This document shows, piece by piece, positions 1 through 7,112 of a stretch of DNA of 15,828 bases (position 1 is its first letter; each line of letters begins with the position of its first letter). The stretch is from an uncultured Candidatus Competibacteraceae bacterium. GTDB taxonomy: Bacteria > Pseudomonadota > Gammaproteobacteria > Competibacterales > Competibacteraceae. Location of the stretch: positions 1 to 15,828 of the forward strand of contig CALMNY010000273.1 of NCBI GenBank assembly GCA_937872125.1. Reading direction: 5' to 3'. A model generated the notes under the pieces. That model ran no database searches. It had not been told where the DNA came from and saw only the letters and a list, made by a program, of their open reading frames with translations. A program made the position numbers and the translations under genes.

Positions 1-123
1 TACGCTTCCAAGCCTGTCAACTGCCTTCGACTTGAAGAGGATCTGATCGCATAAGGTGGTCTTGCCGCTGTGAGTGTGCCCCGCCACGGCGAAATTCCGG
101 ATTTTGTCAACAGATACTTTCAT
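1..123 (-). CDS. Elongation factor G-like translational GTPase, N-terminal 41 residues (cut by window edge)
   Basis: Only the first 41 codons are inside the window. The product begins MKVSVDKIRNFAVAGH and continues through a P-loop of the form GHTHSGKTTL to LFKSKAVDRLGSV. That opening (a short lead, then IRN, the P-loop GxxxxGKT, then a Leu-rich helix and an A-x-D-R-x-G stretch) is the usual start of EF-G-like ribosomal GTPases (EF-G2/TetM-like side branches), which hydrolyse GTP on the ribosome. Whether this copy is a canonical factor or an accessory paralogue cannot be decided from 41 residues. The ATG at 123 has a GGAG Shine-Dalgarno seven bases upstream, so it is a credible independent start. 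The same reading frame is nevertheless open upstream through the whole preceding membrane-protein gene, so a fused product is possible. A TGATG stop/start overlap sits at 125-121, one base out of the upstream frame. Confidence 0.72.
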   Translation of the reverse strand, partial: MKVSVDKIRNFAVAGHTHSGKTTLCDQILFKSKAVDRLGSV

Positions 124-1239
124 CAGAGAACTCCAGGCTCGAACCGATCCATTGATATAGCAACAGGATTCGCCGACATACACTTCACCCGGATGGCGAC
201 GATTTCGACGATAGGCCAACCGCTGAGCGCCCATGCCCAGCCCACCTGTCAAAACAATAAATCCCATTAAACCACCAGAAATCCACAGGGAGAGTTCATC
301 CTGCTCGACAGCTACGAACCCCAGGCTCACAACCAGGAAAATTATCGCTGTCACCAGAAGGCCAAATCTGGCGGTGGAGGATTCCTCCTTAAACCGCCAT
401 TCAATATACCGACCCCATTCTTTGGCGCTGTACGTAAAGTGAGCGAGATATTGATGGTCTTCGATGAGCTGGCGGAGTAACGACCTTTTCCCGATAAACC
501 CCAATATCGCTATACCGCTAGCCAGCAAAAGTATTCCGCCAATGAGGATCACGCCGAAAAAATCCGATACTTCATTCTGGTAGATAAAAGGCCAGAGGAT
601 CATTCCCAGAAAAGCAATCGCCGCCAGCACCGATATGCGCAAACCTTTTTCAGCCTGACTGGATTCCACGATCCCCAGGCGCCGCCGTGGAATAAAACCC
701 CAGTACCCAATGGCTAATACACCGCAAACCAGGTAGGGCCAATACGCCCGCAGCGGGAAACGCAGATCGTCGGGAATAGCCTGCTTGGTGAAATCCTTTG
801 CCAAAACAGGCTGGTATTCCATGTAACGAACGCCGCCCCCGTCCCGCCATTCCACATAGCGGAGCTTATCATCGAGTTGTGAAAAAGGCGGCTCGGTCGG
901 CTTGAAAAACCGGATCATCGGGCGATCCGGAACCCGGTGCGCGTCCAGCACAACGAAAATCTCGGCCCAGGCTGCATCCGTGGCCCGGAACGTATGGCCA
1001 TCAGTTTTCGCGGCGATAAATTCGGTTAAAGGAACGGGCGCGGTCCCCGCTTTCAGCCGGGCCATGGCGAGGTCCATGGTTCCAAACATTGTCCCCGACG
1101 GGGGCGCGTATTCAGCCTCATAGCGGCCGCCCCAATCAACCAACTCACCGCGAATCAGCATCGGCGCTGGAAACCACCATGCCAGCACCGCGGCTACTAC
1201 GGCACAGGAAGCGATAGCGAATCGAAGCGTGTCATTCAT
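124..1239 (-). CDS. Multi-pass membrane protein of unknown function, without its own stop codon; in frame with the downstream GTPase
   Basis: From ATG at 1239 the frame gives 372 residues before the GTPase methionine and contains no stop. I do not recognise the family. The N-terminus has a hydrophobic anchor (about residues 5-22). A soluble, probably extracytoplasmic domain follows (about 23-165). Then come about five further membrane segments near 167-183, 200-219, 226-249, 292-311 and 318-337, and a basic cytoplasmic loop RLAYRRNRRHPGEVYVG. Coding character is good to the end: the last 30 residues still read as a folded domain (EVYVGE, YINGSVRAW). The start lies 13 bp after the stop of the upstream beta-propeller gene, with only a weak GAG ribosome-binding site, which points to an operon. 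The missing stop could reflect a true fusion, a one-base indel near the 3' end or an assembly error. The start is well supported; the end is not. Confidence 0.68.
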
Positions 1240-1252
1240 GGTGGTCTCGCTG

Positions 1253-3355
1253 TTATTCTTCTATAGCGATTGAAAGCCAGTCATCCCCGCCTTTTCGCCA
1301 CACTTTAAGCCCCTCTTTCAGACCCACAAAAATAGATCCATCCGGCCCAACCCCCAAAGACCGAATGGATTGGCCCTCAAGTCCGTGCTTTACCACCCGC
1401 AGCGCCTGACCGTCCCCAGCGAGCAAATCTACGCCGCCGCCCCGCCGGGCGGCGACCCATCGCCCTGCGCCTACTGGTTGAAATAACCAGTAGGCCTCCG
1501 GTGGAATGCTGGGCGCCTCTTCCCATTGCTCGCTATCGCGCCGCTTAGCGAACGTACTGGTCATCCGCTGGGTATACAGTGTCCCCGCCGCATCTACGGC
1601 CAGCCCCTCGTAGAGCTGAGCGAACCGGTTTGGCCGCCAGGTTTGGCCGCCATCTTCGGAAATCAGCAGGTATTCGCTGCCAGCCGCCACCGCCCGACCG
1701 TCAGGCAGGAATAGCAAACGCCGCAAATACAGGAATTGCTCCTCTCCTTTCTCGGCCAGGTTGGGGACAGGCCGCCATTCGCCGGAGGAAGATCGTTCGT
1801 ACAGACCGGCCGCGTATCGGTCGGGACGATCCATCGGAAGCGCCAGCACTGCGCCGGCGGGGCTGATGACAATGTCATGAACGCCGGATCCCGGCAGCCC
1901 GGCCATATCCCGCTCCCAGGCGGCACCCGCTGTCGTCGAGGTCCACAAGCCATCCTCGGGCGAGCCGATGAACAGCCGGCCATCTCCAGCCACCGCAATC
2001 CGCACACTTTGGGTAGGCCGTACCGGCGTGGTCAAGGGCGTCCACTGCACCCCGCCGTCCCGTGACTCATAAAGTCCCAGACCGGCCAGAAACGCATATC
2101 CGAAGCCGTTGGGGGCAAACGCCAGATCGGTCACCTGAGTCACATGGGCGAAGGGCCGATAACGCCAATGGTTTCCCCGGTCCGTCGAGACATACAGCCC
2201 CCGGTCCCACAGGCCGACCCACAGGGAGCCGTCCGATCCCACCGCCACGCCCTGCGCATGGGTTCCCGGCAGGGCGGAACCGGCGTGCCGCCAGGTTCGG
2301 CCCTGATCCAGAGACAGGAACAGACCTTGCTCCCGGCTGGCCGCCAGAATTTCCCCCTCGGCGCCGAACGCCAAATCCTGGATAACTGCACCAGCAAAAA
2401 TTGGATTTACGGGCATCCATTCGGAGCGATCGGCGTTCCAGATGAACAGCCCTGCGCCGAAAGTTCCAGCGTACAGATCGCCCCAGGGGCTGGTCGCGAG
2501 CGTTAACACCCAGGGACTGGCCAAGCCGCTGGAGGCCTCCCTACCCTGAAATTCCGAGGCGCTCCACCGATAGATGCCGAAGCCAAAAAATCCCAGGAAT
2601 CCGTCGTGGGCTGACAGCAGGGCTATGGTCTGAACTGGCGCTTTCGGTAACCCCTGGCTGAGCGTGCGCCAGGAGCGGTAGCCACTTTCAACCAATTCCT
2701 GCCACCGGCGCTGTTTTTGAAAAAAGTCCATGCTGGGCGTTAACAGGAACGGGTTGCGATGCGTTGAAAGCAGCTCCTGACGAAGCTGGGCTTCCTCCCG
2801 TAGCTGGTCCGCCCTGGATGCAGCCCCATCACCCGCCTGACTGGCTTTGTCCGCGCTTAAATCGGCGGATGAAACCGCAAATAGCCCTTTATCCCAAACT
2901 TTGACGAGTCCCAGAGATCCATCCGGACTGAAGGTTAACCTGGCGATGAAGCCGGCGGCGACGGGGGTCCAATCGCCATCCGGATCATCGGCTCGATAGA
3001 GACCGGTGTCAGTAGCCAAATAAAGGGGGCCGGAAGGTTGTTGCGCCGCCTGATGGATGAAAGCGTCCGGAACGCCTCTCGGTCGCTGCCAGTGCTTGCC
3101 GCCCGGCCCGGAAATATAAAGACCGCCTTTAGCAGAGGTTACCGCAAGGATTCGACTGCCCGGAAGCGCCAACAACTGGGTGATGTGGGGGACATCCGGA
3201 CCGCCGCTATTCAAGGTTTCGGCACAGGCGGCAGCCAGTGGGAACCCCAACAAGCACCCGGTTCCCAGCAATGCGAACAGAGCGATCATCCATGCGGGAG
3301 TTCTGAACAACCAAGCCAGAGGGGGCGACGATGAGCGCCTGTTTGGAATGAACAC
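1253..3355 (-). CDS. Secreted Asp-box (BNR/Ycf48-like) beta-propeller protein
   Basis: About 700 residues. A basic, Ser/Pro-rich start is followed by a hydrophobic signal segment (IALFALLGTGCLLGF) ending near AAACA|ET, so export through Sec is likely. The mature part is a long series of beta-propeller blades with repeated Asp-box motifs SxDxGxxW: SLDQGRTW (about 348), STDRGNHW (390), SRDGGVQW (431) and SEDGGQTW (566). Further worn copies are SGPGGKHW and STTAGAAW, and short G-L-Y/F-x-S blade edges lie between them. Such propellers occur in sialidases, photosystem assembly factor Ycf48 and many surface proteins. No catalytic residues of a glycosidase are evident, so a binding or scaffold role is more likely. 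A charged Ala/Glu/Arg/Gln-rich insert (about 160-235) breaks the propeller. I chose GTG 3355 because AGAG lies six bases upstream and the best promoter would put the transcript start near 3380. A TTG at 3385 and an ATG at 3289 are alternatives. It precedes the membrane protein by 13 bp. Confidence 0.8.
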   Translation of the reverse strand: MFIPNRRSSSPPLAWLFRTPAWMIALFALLGTGCLLGFPLAAACAETLNSGGPDVPHITQLLALPGSRILAVTSAKGGLYISGPGGKHWQRPRGVPDAFIHQAAQQPSGPLYLATDTGLYRADDPDGDWTPVAAGFIARLTFSPDGSLGLVKVWDKGLFAVSSADLSADKASQAGDGAASRADQLREEAQLRQELLSTHRNPFLLTPSMDFFQKQRRWQELVESGYRSWRTLSQGLPKAPVQTIALLSAHDGFLGFFGFGIYRWSASEFQGREASSGLASPWVLTLATSPWGDLYAGTFGAGLFIWNADRSEWMPVNPIFAGAVIQDLAFGAEGEILAASREQGLFLSLDQGRTWRHAGSALPGTHAQGVAVGSDGSLWVGLWDRGLYVSTDRGNHWRYRPFAHVTQVTDLAFAPNGFGYAFLAGLGLYESRDGGVQWTPLTTPVRPTQSVRIAVAGDGRLFIGSPEDGLWTSTTAGAAWERDMAGLPGSGVHDIVISPAGAVLALPMDRPDRYAAGLYERSSSGEWRPVPNLAEKGEEQFLYLRRLLFLPDGRAVAAGSEYLLISEDGGQTWRPNRFAQLYEGLAVDAAGTLYTQRMTSTFAKRRDSEQWEEAPSIPPEAYWLFQPVGAGRWVAARRGGGVDLLAGDGQALRVVKHGLEGQSIRSLGVGPDGSIFVGLKEGLKVWRKGGDDWLSIAIEE

Positions 3356-3730
3356 GCTGATCTCTATTATTAGTGGGTAAAGCAACCATAATCGCTCAGA
3401 GCCGCCAGCTCAAGTAGAAACCGGCTGGGGCGCTGCTTTGAACCGCAGCGCTGCCCTGGCTCTGTACGCGAGGGCCTCGTGGAAGTCTGGCGGCTGCGCG
3501 CCGGTCCACTGCAGCATGTGCAAACCGCCGGCATTATAGTCACGCTGAGAAACAGTCGAAAAACTCGCCATTGATTTTGAGGCAAAATTCAGGGTGGAAA
3601 CCGGTTTCCAGCCGGTCCGGGTCAGAGGGAAGCCGACTCTATGATGATGCGGATCAAACACTTGGTTTTTGGACAACTTCTAAGAATTGCTGCTATAGCC
3701 CACGCTGATTCGGAATGGCATCATGGCGTT
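3356..3730. other. Divergent intergenic region between the beta-propeller operon and the ABC exporter operon
   Basis: This 375-bp gap holds no gene that I can support. It contains the candidate minus-strand promoter, a 10-bp perfect palindrome GCAGCGCTGC (3445-3454) that also forms a hairpin with GCGCTGC at 3430-3436, and a 14-bp perfect palindrome GGAAACCGGTTTCC (3596-3609). An 88-codon open frame on the minus strand (3410-3676) resembles no family I know. On the plus strand the ABC ATPase frame is open back to 3641, but those 30 extra codons do not look like the domain. A TATAGT at 3535-3540 could be a plus-strand -10, but no matching -35 is seen. Confidence 0.6.
3385..3413 (-). promoter_or_regulatory. 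Candidate sigma70 promoter for the beta-propeller operon
   Basis: On the minus strand TTGAGC (3413-3408) and TATGGT (3390-3385) are separated by 17 bases, each matching four of six consensus positions. The implied transcript start lies just inside the upstream TTG codon, which favours the GTG at 3355 as the real start of translation. This is a match by eye only. Confidence 0.38.
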
Positions 3731-4681
3731 ATGTCGGACGCCGCTGCCCCCCTCATCCTCGCTGAAGACCTGACCCGCCGCTTCGGTGATTTCACTGCGG
3801 TCGATCACATTCATGTCGCGGTACAACCGGGCGAAGTTTTTGGTCTGTTGGGCGCCAACGGCGCGGGCAAAACCACTGCCATCCGCATGTTGTGCGGAAT
3901 GTTGCCGCCAACGACGGGGCGGATTCAGGTGGCGGATGTGGACATGGTGCGGCACGCTCGCCGCGCCCGGGGTCAGATCGGCTACGTCGCCCAACGCTTT
4001 TCCCTGTACGGCGATCTGACCGTGCTGGAAAATCTCAGCCTGCAAGCCGGTCTGTATGGCCTGACTGGCGCGCGCCGGCACGAGCGGCTGGAAGAGGCAC
4101 TGCGATTGCTGAATCTGCGCGAGCACCGCGCGGTCATGGCCGGCGCTCTGCCGCTGGGTTATAAACAACGCCTCGGACTGGCGGCGGCGCTGTTGCACGA
4201 GCCGCGCGTGCTGTTTCTGGACGAGCCGACTTCAGGCGTGGATCCCATGGCCCGCCAGCGGTTTTGGGAACTGATTTACGACCTGGCCGACAGCGGCATT
4301 GGCATTCTGGTGACCACCCACTATATGGACGAGGCGCTGTTCTGCGACCGGCTGGCGCTGATGCAGGCCGGGCGGGTCGTCGCTGAAGGCACGCCGGATG
4401 AACTGCTGCGCCGGCCGCTGCCGACCCCGATTCTGGAACTGGACAGCCCCGACGCGGTGCGCTTTGAACGACTGGCGCACACCTGGCCGGAGGTGCGCGA
4501 GGTCATTCCCCATGCGGGGCAACTGCGGATTCGCCTGCGCGCCGGAACCGAGCCGGCGGCGCTGCGGGCGCGCGTGGACGCCGTAGCGGTGGAACAACGA
4601 TTGACGGTGACTGCCCTGCGTCCCGCCGCGCCGGAACTGGAAGACGTGTTCGTGGCGGTGCTGGAGGAAAATGAAGTGTGA
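3731..4681 (+). CDS. ABC-2 exporter ATP-binding subunit (YbhF/YhiH-type, single nucleotide-binding domain)
   Basis: 316 residues. It supplies ATP hydrolysis for export by the two permeases encoded next. Walker A is GANGAGKTT (residues 41-49), the Q-loop Gln is near 88, the signature region is LPLGYKQRL (140-148), Walker B plus catalytic Glu is VLFLDEP (160-166) and the switch His is in TTHYMDEA (H197). The signature lacks the usual LSGGQ, but an LPLGxKQR form is seen in YbhF-like proteins. Residues after about 230 form a C-terminal regulatory domain ending VFVAVLEENEV. E. coli YbhF carries two such domains in one chain; this one carries only one and so should dimerise. The ATG at 3731 begins the conserved domain; the frame extends to an ATG at 3641 with an unlikely leader. 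The stop overlaps the next start by 4 bp (GTGA). No HlyD-like periplasmic partner is encoded beside it. The exported substrate is unknown. Confidence 0.9.
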   Translation: MSDAAAPLILAEDLTRRFGDFTAVDHIHVAVQPGEVFGLLGANGAGKTTAIRMLCGMLPPTTGRIQVADVDMVRHARRARGQIGYVAQRFSLYGDLTVLENLSLQAGLYGLTGARRHERLEEALRLLNLREHRAVMAGALPLGYKQRLGLAAALLHEPRVLFLDEPTSGVDPMARQRFWELIYDLADSGIGILVTTHYMDEALFCDRLALMQAGRVVAEGTPDELLRRPLPTPILELDSPDAVRFERLAHTWPEVREVIPHAGQLRIRLRAGTEPAALRARVDAVAVEQRLTVTALRPAAPELEDVFVAVLEENEV

Positions 4682-5781
4682 ACATCCAGCACGTTCGGGC
4701 CATCGCCCGCAAGGAAGTCTGGCACCTGCTGCGCGACCCGCGCAGTCTGGCGCTGATTCTGCTCATGCCCAGCATGTTGCTGTTTCTGTTCGGCTATGCC
4801 ATCCGGCTGGATTTGTACGAAGCGCCCCTCGCCATCATCCAGGAATCGCGCGACACCGCCACCGAGGCGCTGGCCGCCCAGTTCGACGCCAGCCGGGCCT
4901 TCCACGTCGTACTGCGTTCCAACGACCGCCGGGACGCCACCGACGCCTTGCAGCGGGGCGAAGTCTGGGCGGCGCTGATTTTTCCGCCTGACTACGCTCG
5001 CCGGCTGGAACGCGGCGACGCCCGGATTCAGTTATTGTTGGATGGAGTGGACGCCAACACCGCCCGGCTGGTGCGCAATTACGTACTGATGCTGGTGAAC
5101 GACGATCTGCTGCGGCAAGGCGGCCAGCCGCCGATCCGCATCGAGGATCGCACCTGGTTCAACGAAACCAAGGAAAGCCAACTGGCGATCATTCCCGGCG
5201 TGATCGCCATGGTGATGGCGGTGGTAGGGGCGATGATGACCGCGCTGACCATCGCCCGCGAGATGGAACAGGGCAATCTGGTGATGCTGCGCACCACGCC
5301 GCTGACTCGCCGCGAGTTTCTGTTGGGTAAGCTGTCGCCCTATTTGCTCGTCGGCCTGCTCGATCTGGCGGTCGCCATCGCGGTCGCGGTGTGGGTGTTT
5401 GACGTGCCGTTGCGCGGTTCACTGTTGGCGCTGCTGCTGCTGTCCATGCTGTTTCTGCTGGTGGTGATGCTGCAAGGCGCACTGATTTCGATCAACGCGG
5501 GCAATCAGCTCCTGGCCAGCCAGATGGCCATGGTGAGCACGTTCCTGCCGGCTTTTCTGCTGTCCGGGTTCATTTTCGCCATCGAAAACATGCCGACAAC
5601 GCTGCAATACCTCACGCTGATCGTGCCGGCCCGCTATTACATCGCCCTGTCGCGCGCCATCTTTCTCAAGGGCATCACGCCGCTGTTGCTGTGGACTGAG
5701 ACGGCCGCCTTATTGTTGATCGCGCTGGTGTTTTTACGGGTGACGCTGGCCAGGTCCAAAAAGCTGGGGTTGCTGCCATGA
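4678..5781 (+). CDS. ABC-2 type transporter permease (YbhS/YhhJ-like), first of two
   Basis: 367 residues from a GTG start overlapping the ATPase stop (GTGA), a classic sign of translational coupling. The layout is that of ABC-2 exporters. A cytoplasmic amphipathic start (ARKEVWHLLRDPRSLAL) leads into TM1 (about 24-42, ending LFGYAIRLDL). A large extracytoplasmic domain (about 45-165) contains the family landmarks DGVDANTA and RTWFNETKES. Five more membrane helices lie between about 170 and 360. IIPGVIAMVM and the cytoplasmic helix EMEQGNLVMLRTTPLTRREFLLGKL between TM2 and TM3 are typical of the YbhS/YbhR/YhhJ family. The C-terminus is short and basic (LARSKKLGLLP). With its paralogue downstream it would form a heterodimeric inner-membrane channel. 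The sequence does not show whether the cargo is drug, lipid or cation. Confidence 0.9.
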   Translation: MNIQHVRAIARKEVWHLLRDPRSLALILLMPSMLLFLFGYAIRLDLYEAPLAIIQESRDTATEALAAQFDASRAFHVVLRSNDRRDATDALQRGEVWAALIFPPDYARRLERGDARIQLLLDGVDANTARLVRNYVLMLVNDDLLRQGGQPPIRIEDRTWFNETKESQLAIIPGVIAMVMAVVGAMMTALTIAREMEQGNLVMLRTTPLTRREFLLGKLSPYLLVGLLDLAVAIAVAVWVFDVPLRGSLLALLLLSMLFLLVVMLQGALISINAGNQLLASQMAMVSTFLPAFLLSGFIFAIENMPTTLQYLTLIVPARYYIALSRAIFLKGITPLLLWTETAALLLIALVFLRVTLARSKKLGLLP

Positions 5782-5843
5782 CCGCTACCTTGCCCCCCTC
5801 CCCTCTCCCATCAGTGGAGAGAAGCGGAAGCAACGACTTATGA
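5778..5843 (+). repeat. Short hairpin insertion between the two permease genes, forming a 21-codon micro-ORF
   Basis: Between the permeases lies a C-rich then GGAGAG-rich stretch that folds as CTCTCC (5803-5808) and GGAGAG (5816-5821) with a 7-base loop. It looks like a degenerate REP-type intergenic repeat. The segment is also an open frame from ATG 5778 to TGA 5843, beginning MTATLPPSPLPSVERS. It overlaps the first permease by ATGA (5778-5781) and the second by ATGA (5840-5843). The micro-ORF could pass ribosomes from one permease gene to the next. A conserved peptide is unlikely given its low complexity. Confidence 0.45.
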
Positions 5844-6922
5844 ACCCGGTGCGGGCGAGTCTGATCCGGTTGCGCGCCCTGCTGGGGAAAGAATTCCGGC
5901 AACTGCTGCGCGATCCCCGGATGCGGTTTTTTATGGTGGTGCCGCCGCTGTTTCAGTTGATGGCGTTCGGCTACGCCGCCAGTTTCGATGTTCGCCATGC
6001 CGAAATCGCGGTCGTGGATCAGGCGCAAACGCCCGCGACCCGCGCGTTGCGGGCGGCGGTCGCGGCCACCGGCCGGTTCACCCTGCACTATTTTCCAGCG
6101 ATGGCCCCGGCGGCGACGGCGCTGGATCGTGGCGAGATCCGCGCCATTTTGCACTTCGCCCCCGATTTCGAGACGAAGCAGACCGCGCAGATCATCGCCG
6201 ACGGGTCCGATTCCAACAGCGCGCAGATGATCACCGGCCAGTTGAGCCAGACCTTGCAGCAGAGCGCCCGGCTCAGCGCCGGCATCGAGCCGCCGGTGCA
6301 CATCGAGGATCGGGCCTGGTTCAATGAAAATCTGGATGACCGGCCGTATTTCATTCCCGGCATCATCGCCACCATCGTGGTGATCACCACCGTGATTCTG
6401 ACCGCGATGACCGTGGTGCGGGAACGGGAACTGGGCACGCTGGAACGGCTGCTGGTGACGCCGGTCGCCCGGCTGGAATTCCTGGTCGCGAAAATGGCCG
6501 CTGTCGCCAGCGTGGGCCTGTTTGACGTGATCCTGATCAGCGTGATTGCGGTGGCGTGGTTCGACGTGCCGTTTCGCGGCAACGGGATCGGTCTGCTGGC
6601 GGGCAGCCTGCTGTTCCTGATGAGTTCGCTGGGCATCGGCCTGCTGATTTCCAGTTACGCGGAAACCCAGCAGCAGGCGATGCTGCTGGCCTTCTTCGTT
6701 ATTATGCCGATGGTGGTGCTGTCGGGTTTTGCCTTCCCCATCCGGAACATGCCGGCAGTGGTGCAATGGCTGACCTGGCTGGACCCGCTGCGCTATTACC
6801 TGGTGGTGATCCGCGATGTATTTCTGAAAGGGAGCGGGATCGGCGCGCATGGCTTCGAGTATGGGATGATGGCCCTGCTTGGAACGGCGGCGCTGGTTTT
6901 GAGTTTGGCGCGGGTCAAATAA
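5840..6922 (+). CDS. ABC-2 type transporter permease (YbhR-like), second of two
   Basis: 360 residues, paralogous to the preceding permease. It has the same cytoplasmic start (LGKEFRQLLRDPRMRFFMV), TM1 ending FGYAASFDV, and an extracytoplasmic domain with DGSDSNSA and RAWFNENLDDRPYFIPGI. The inter-helix segment RERELGTLERLLVTPVARLEF is the typical ABC-2 coupling region, and five further helices end near residue 355. The motif pair FNE...IPG is shared by YbhR-like subunits. It should pair with the first permease and the single-domain ATPase. The ATG at 5840 has no good Shine-Dalgarno (only GGAAG about 13 bases away), so translation may depend on coupling through the short overlapping frame just upstream. 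The gene ends the operon; the next gene lies on the opposite strand. Confidence 0.9.
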   Translation: MNPVRASLIRLRALLGKEFRQLLRDPRMRFFMVVPPLFQLMAFGYAASFDVRHAEIAVVDQAQTPATRALRAAVAATGRFTLHYFPAMAPAATALDRGEIRAILHFAPDFETKQTAQIIADGSDSNSAQMITGQLSQTLQQSARLSAGIEPPVHIEDRAWFNENLDDRPYFIPGIIATIVVITTVILTAMTVVRERELGTLERLLVTPVARLEFLVAKMAAVASVGLFDVILISVIAVAWFDVPFRGNGIGLLAGSLLFLMSSLGIGLLISSYAETQQQAMLLAFFVIMPMVVLSGFAFPIRNMPAVVQWLTWLDPLRYYLVVIRDVFLKGSGIGAHGFEYGMMALLGTAALVLSLARVK

Positions 6923-7112
6923 CGAACCTTCCTCGCCCGGCGGCGGGAGCGGAGGGCAAATGGTTGGCTATACCCAATTTTTGAAAGTGCTCCAGCTTGG
7001 AATCAAAGTTAGCGAATCGGTGGGCATGGAACAGGGCGGTCTGGCCGTGGCGTAGCCCGCCCTTCGAACCAGGCTTTCAGTGGATGATCGGCGACCGGAG
7101 CCTTGGAACGAA
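6923..7112. other. Convergent intergenic region after the exporter operon
   Basis: 190 bp between two converging genes. The only clear structure is AGGGCGG (7033-7039) pairing with CCGCCCT (7057-7063) across a 17-base loop. It lacks a U-run on either side, so it is at best a weak bidirectional terminator. The minus strand is open without an ATG, GTG or TTG start from about 7083 to 6915 and reads as plausible protein (for example LRHGQTALFHAHRF). That may be a decayed gene end or chance. Confidence 0.35.

Noticed and set aside
3535..3540. TATAGT as a -10 box for the exporter operon
   Set aside because: No acceptable -35 hexamer lies 16-18 bases upstream, and it would give a leader of nearly 190 bases.
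3410..3676. 88-codon open frame on the minus strand
   Set aside because: It overlaps the candidate promoter and palindromes, has no recognisable domain or ribosome-binding site, and is probably chance in GC-rich DNA.
3641..3730. 30-codon N-terminal extension of the ABC ATPase
   Set aside because: The leader is not part of the ATPase fold, and the conserved domain begins just after ATG 3731.
5675..6850. 391-codon open frame antisense to the second permease
   Set aside because: Its product is dominated by His, Gln, Arg and Asp without any domain, the usual shadow of a GC-rich membrane gene; the plus-strand permease is certain.
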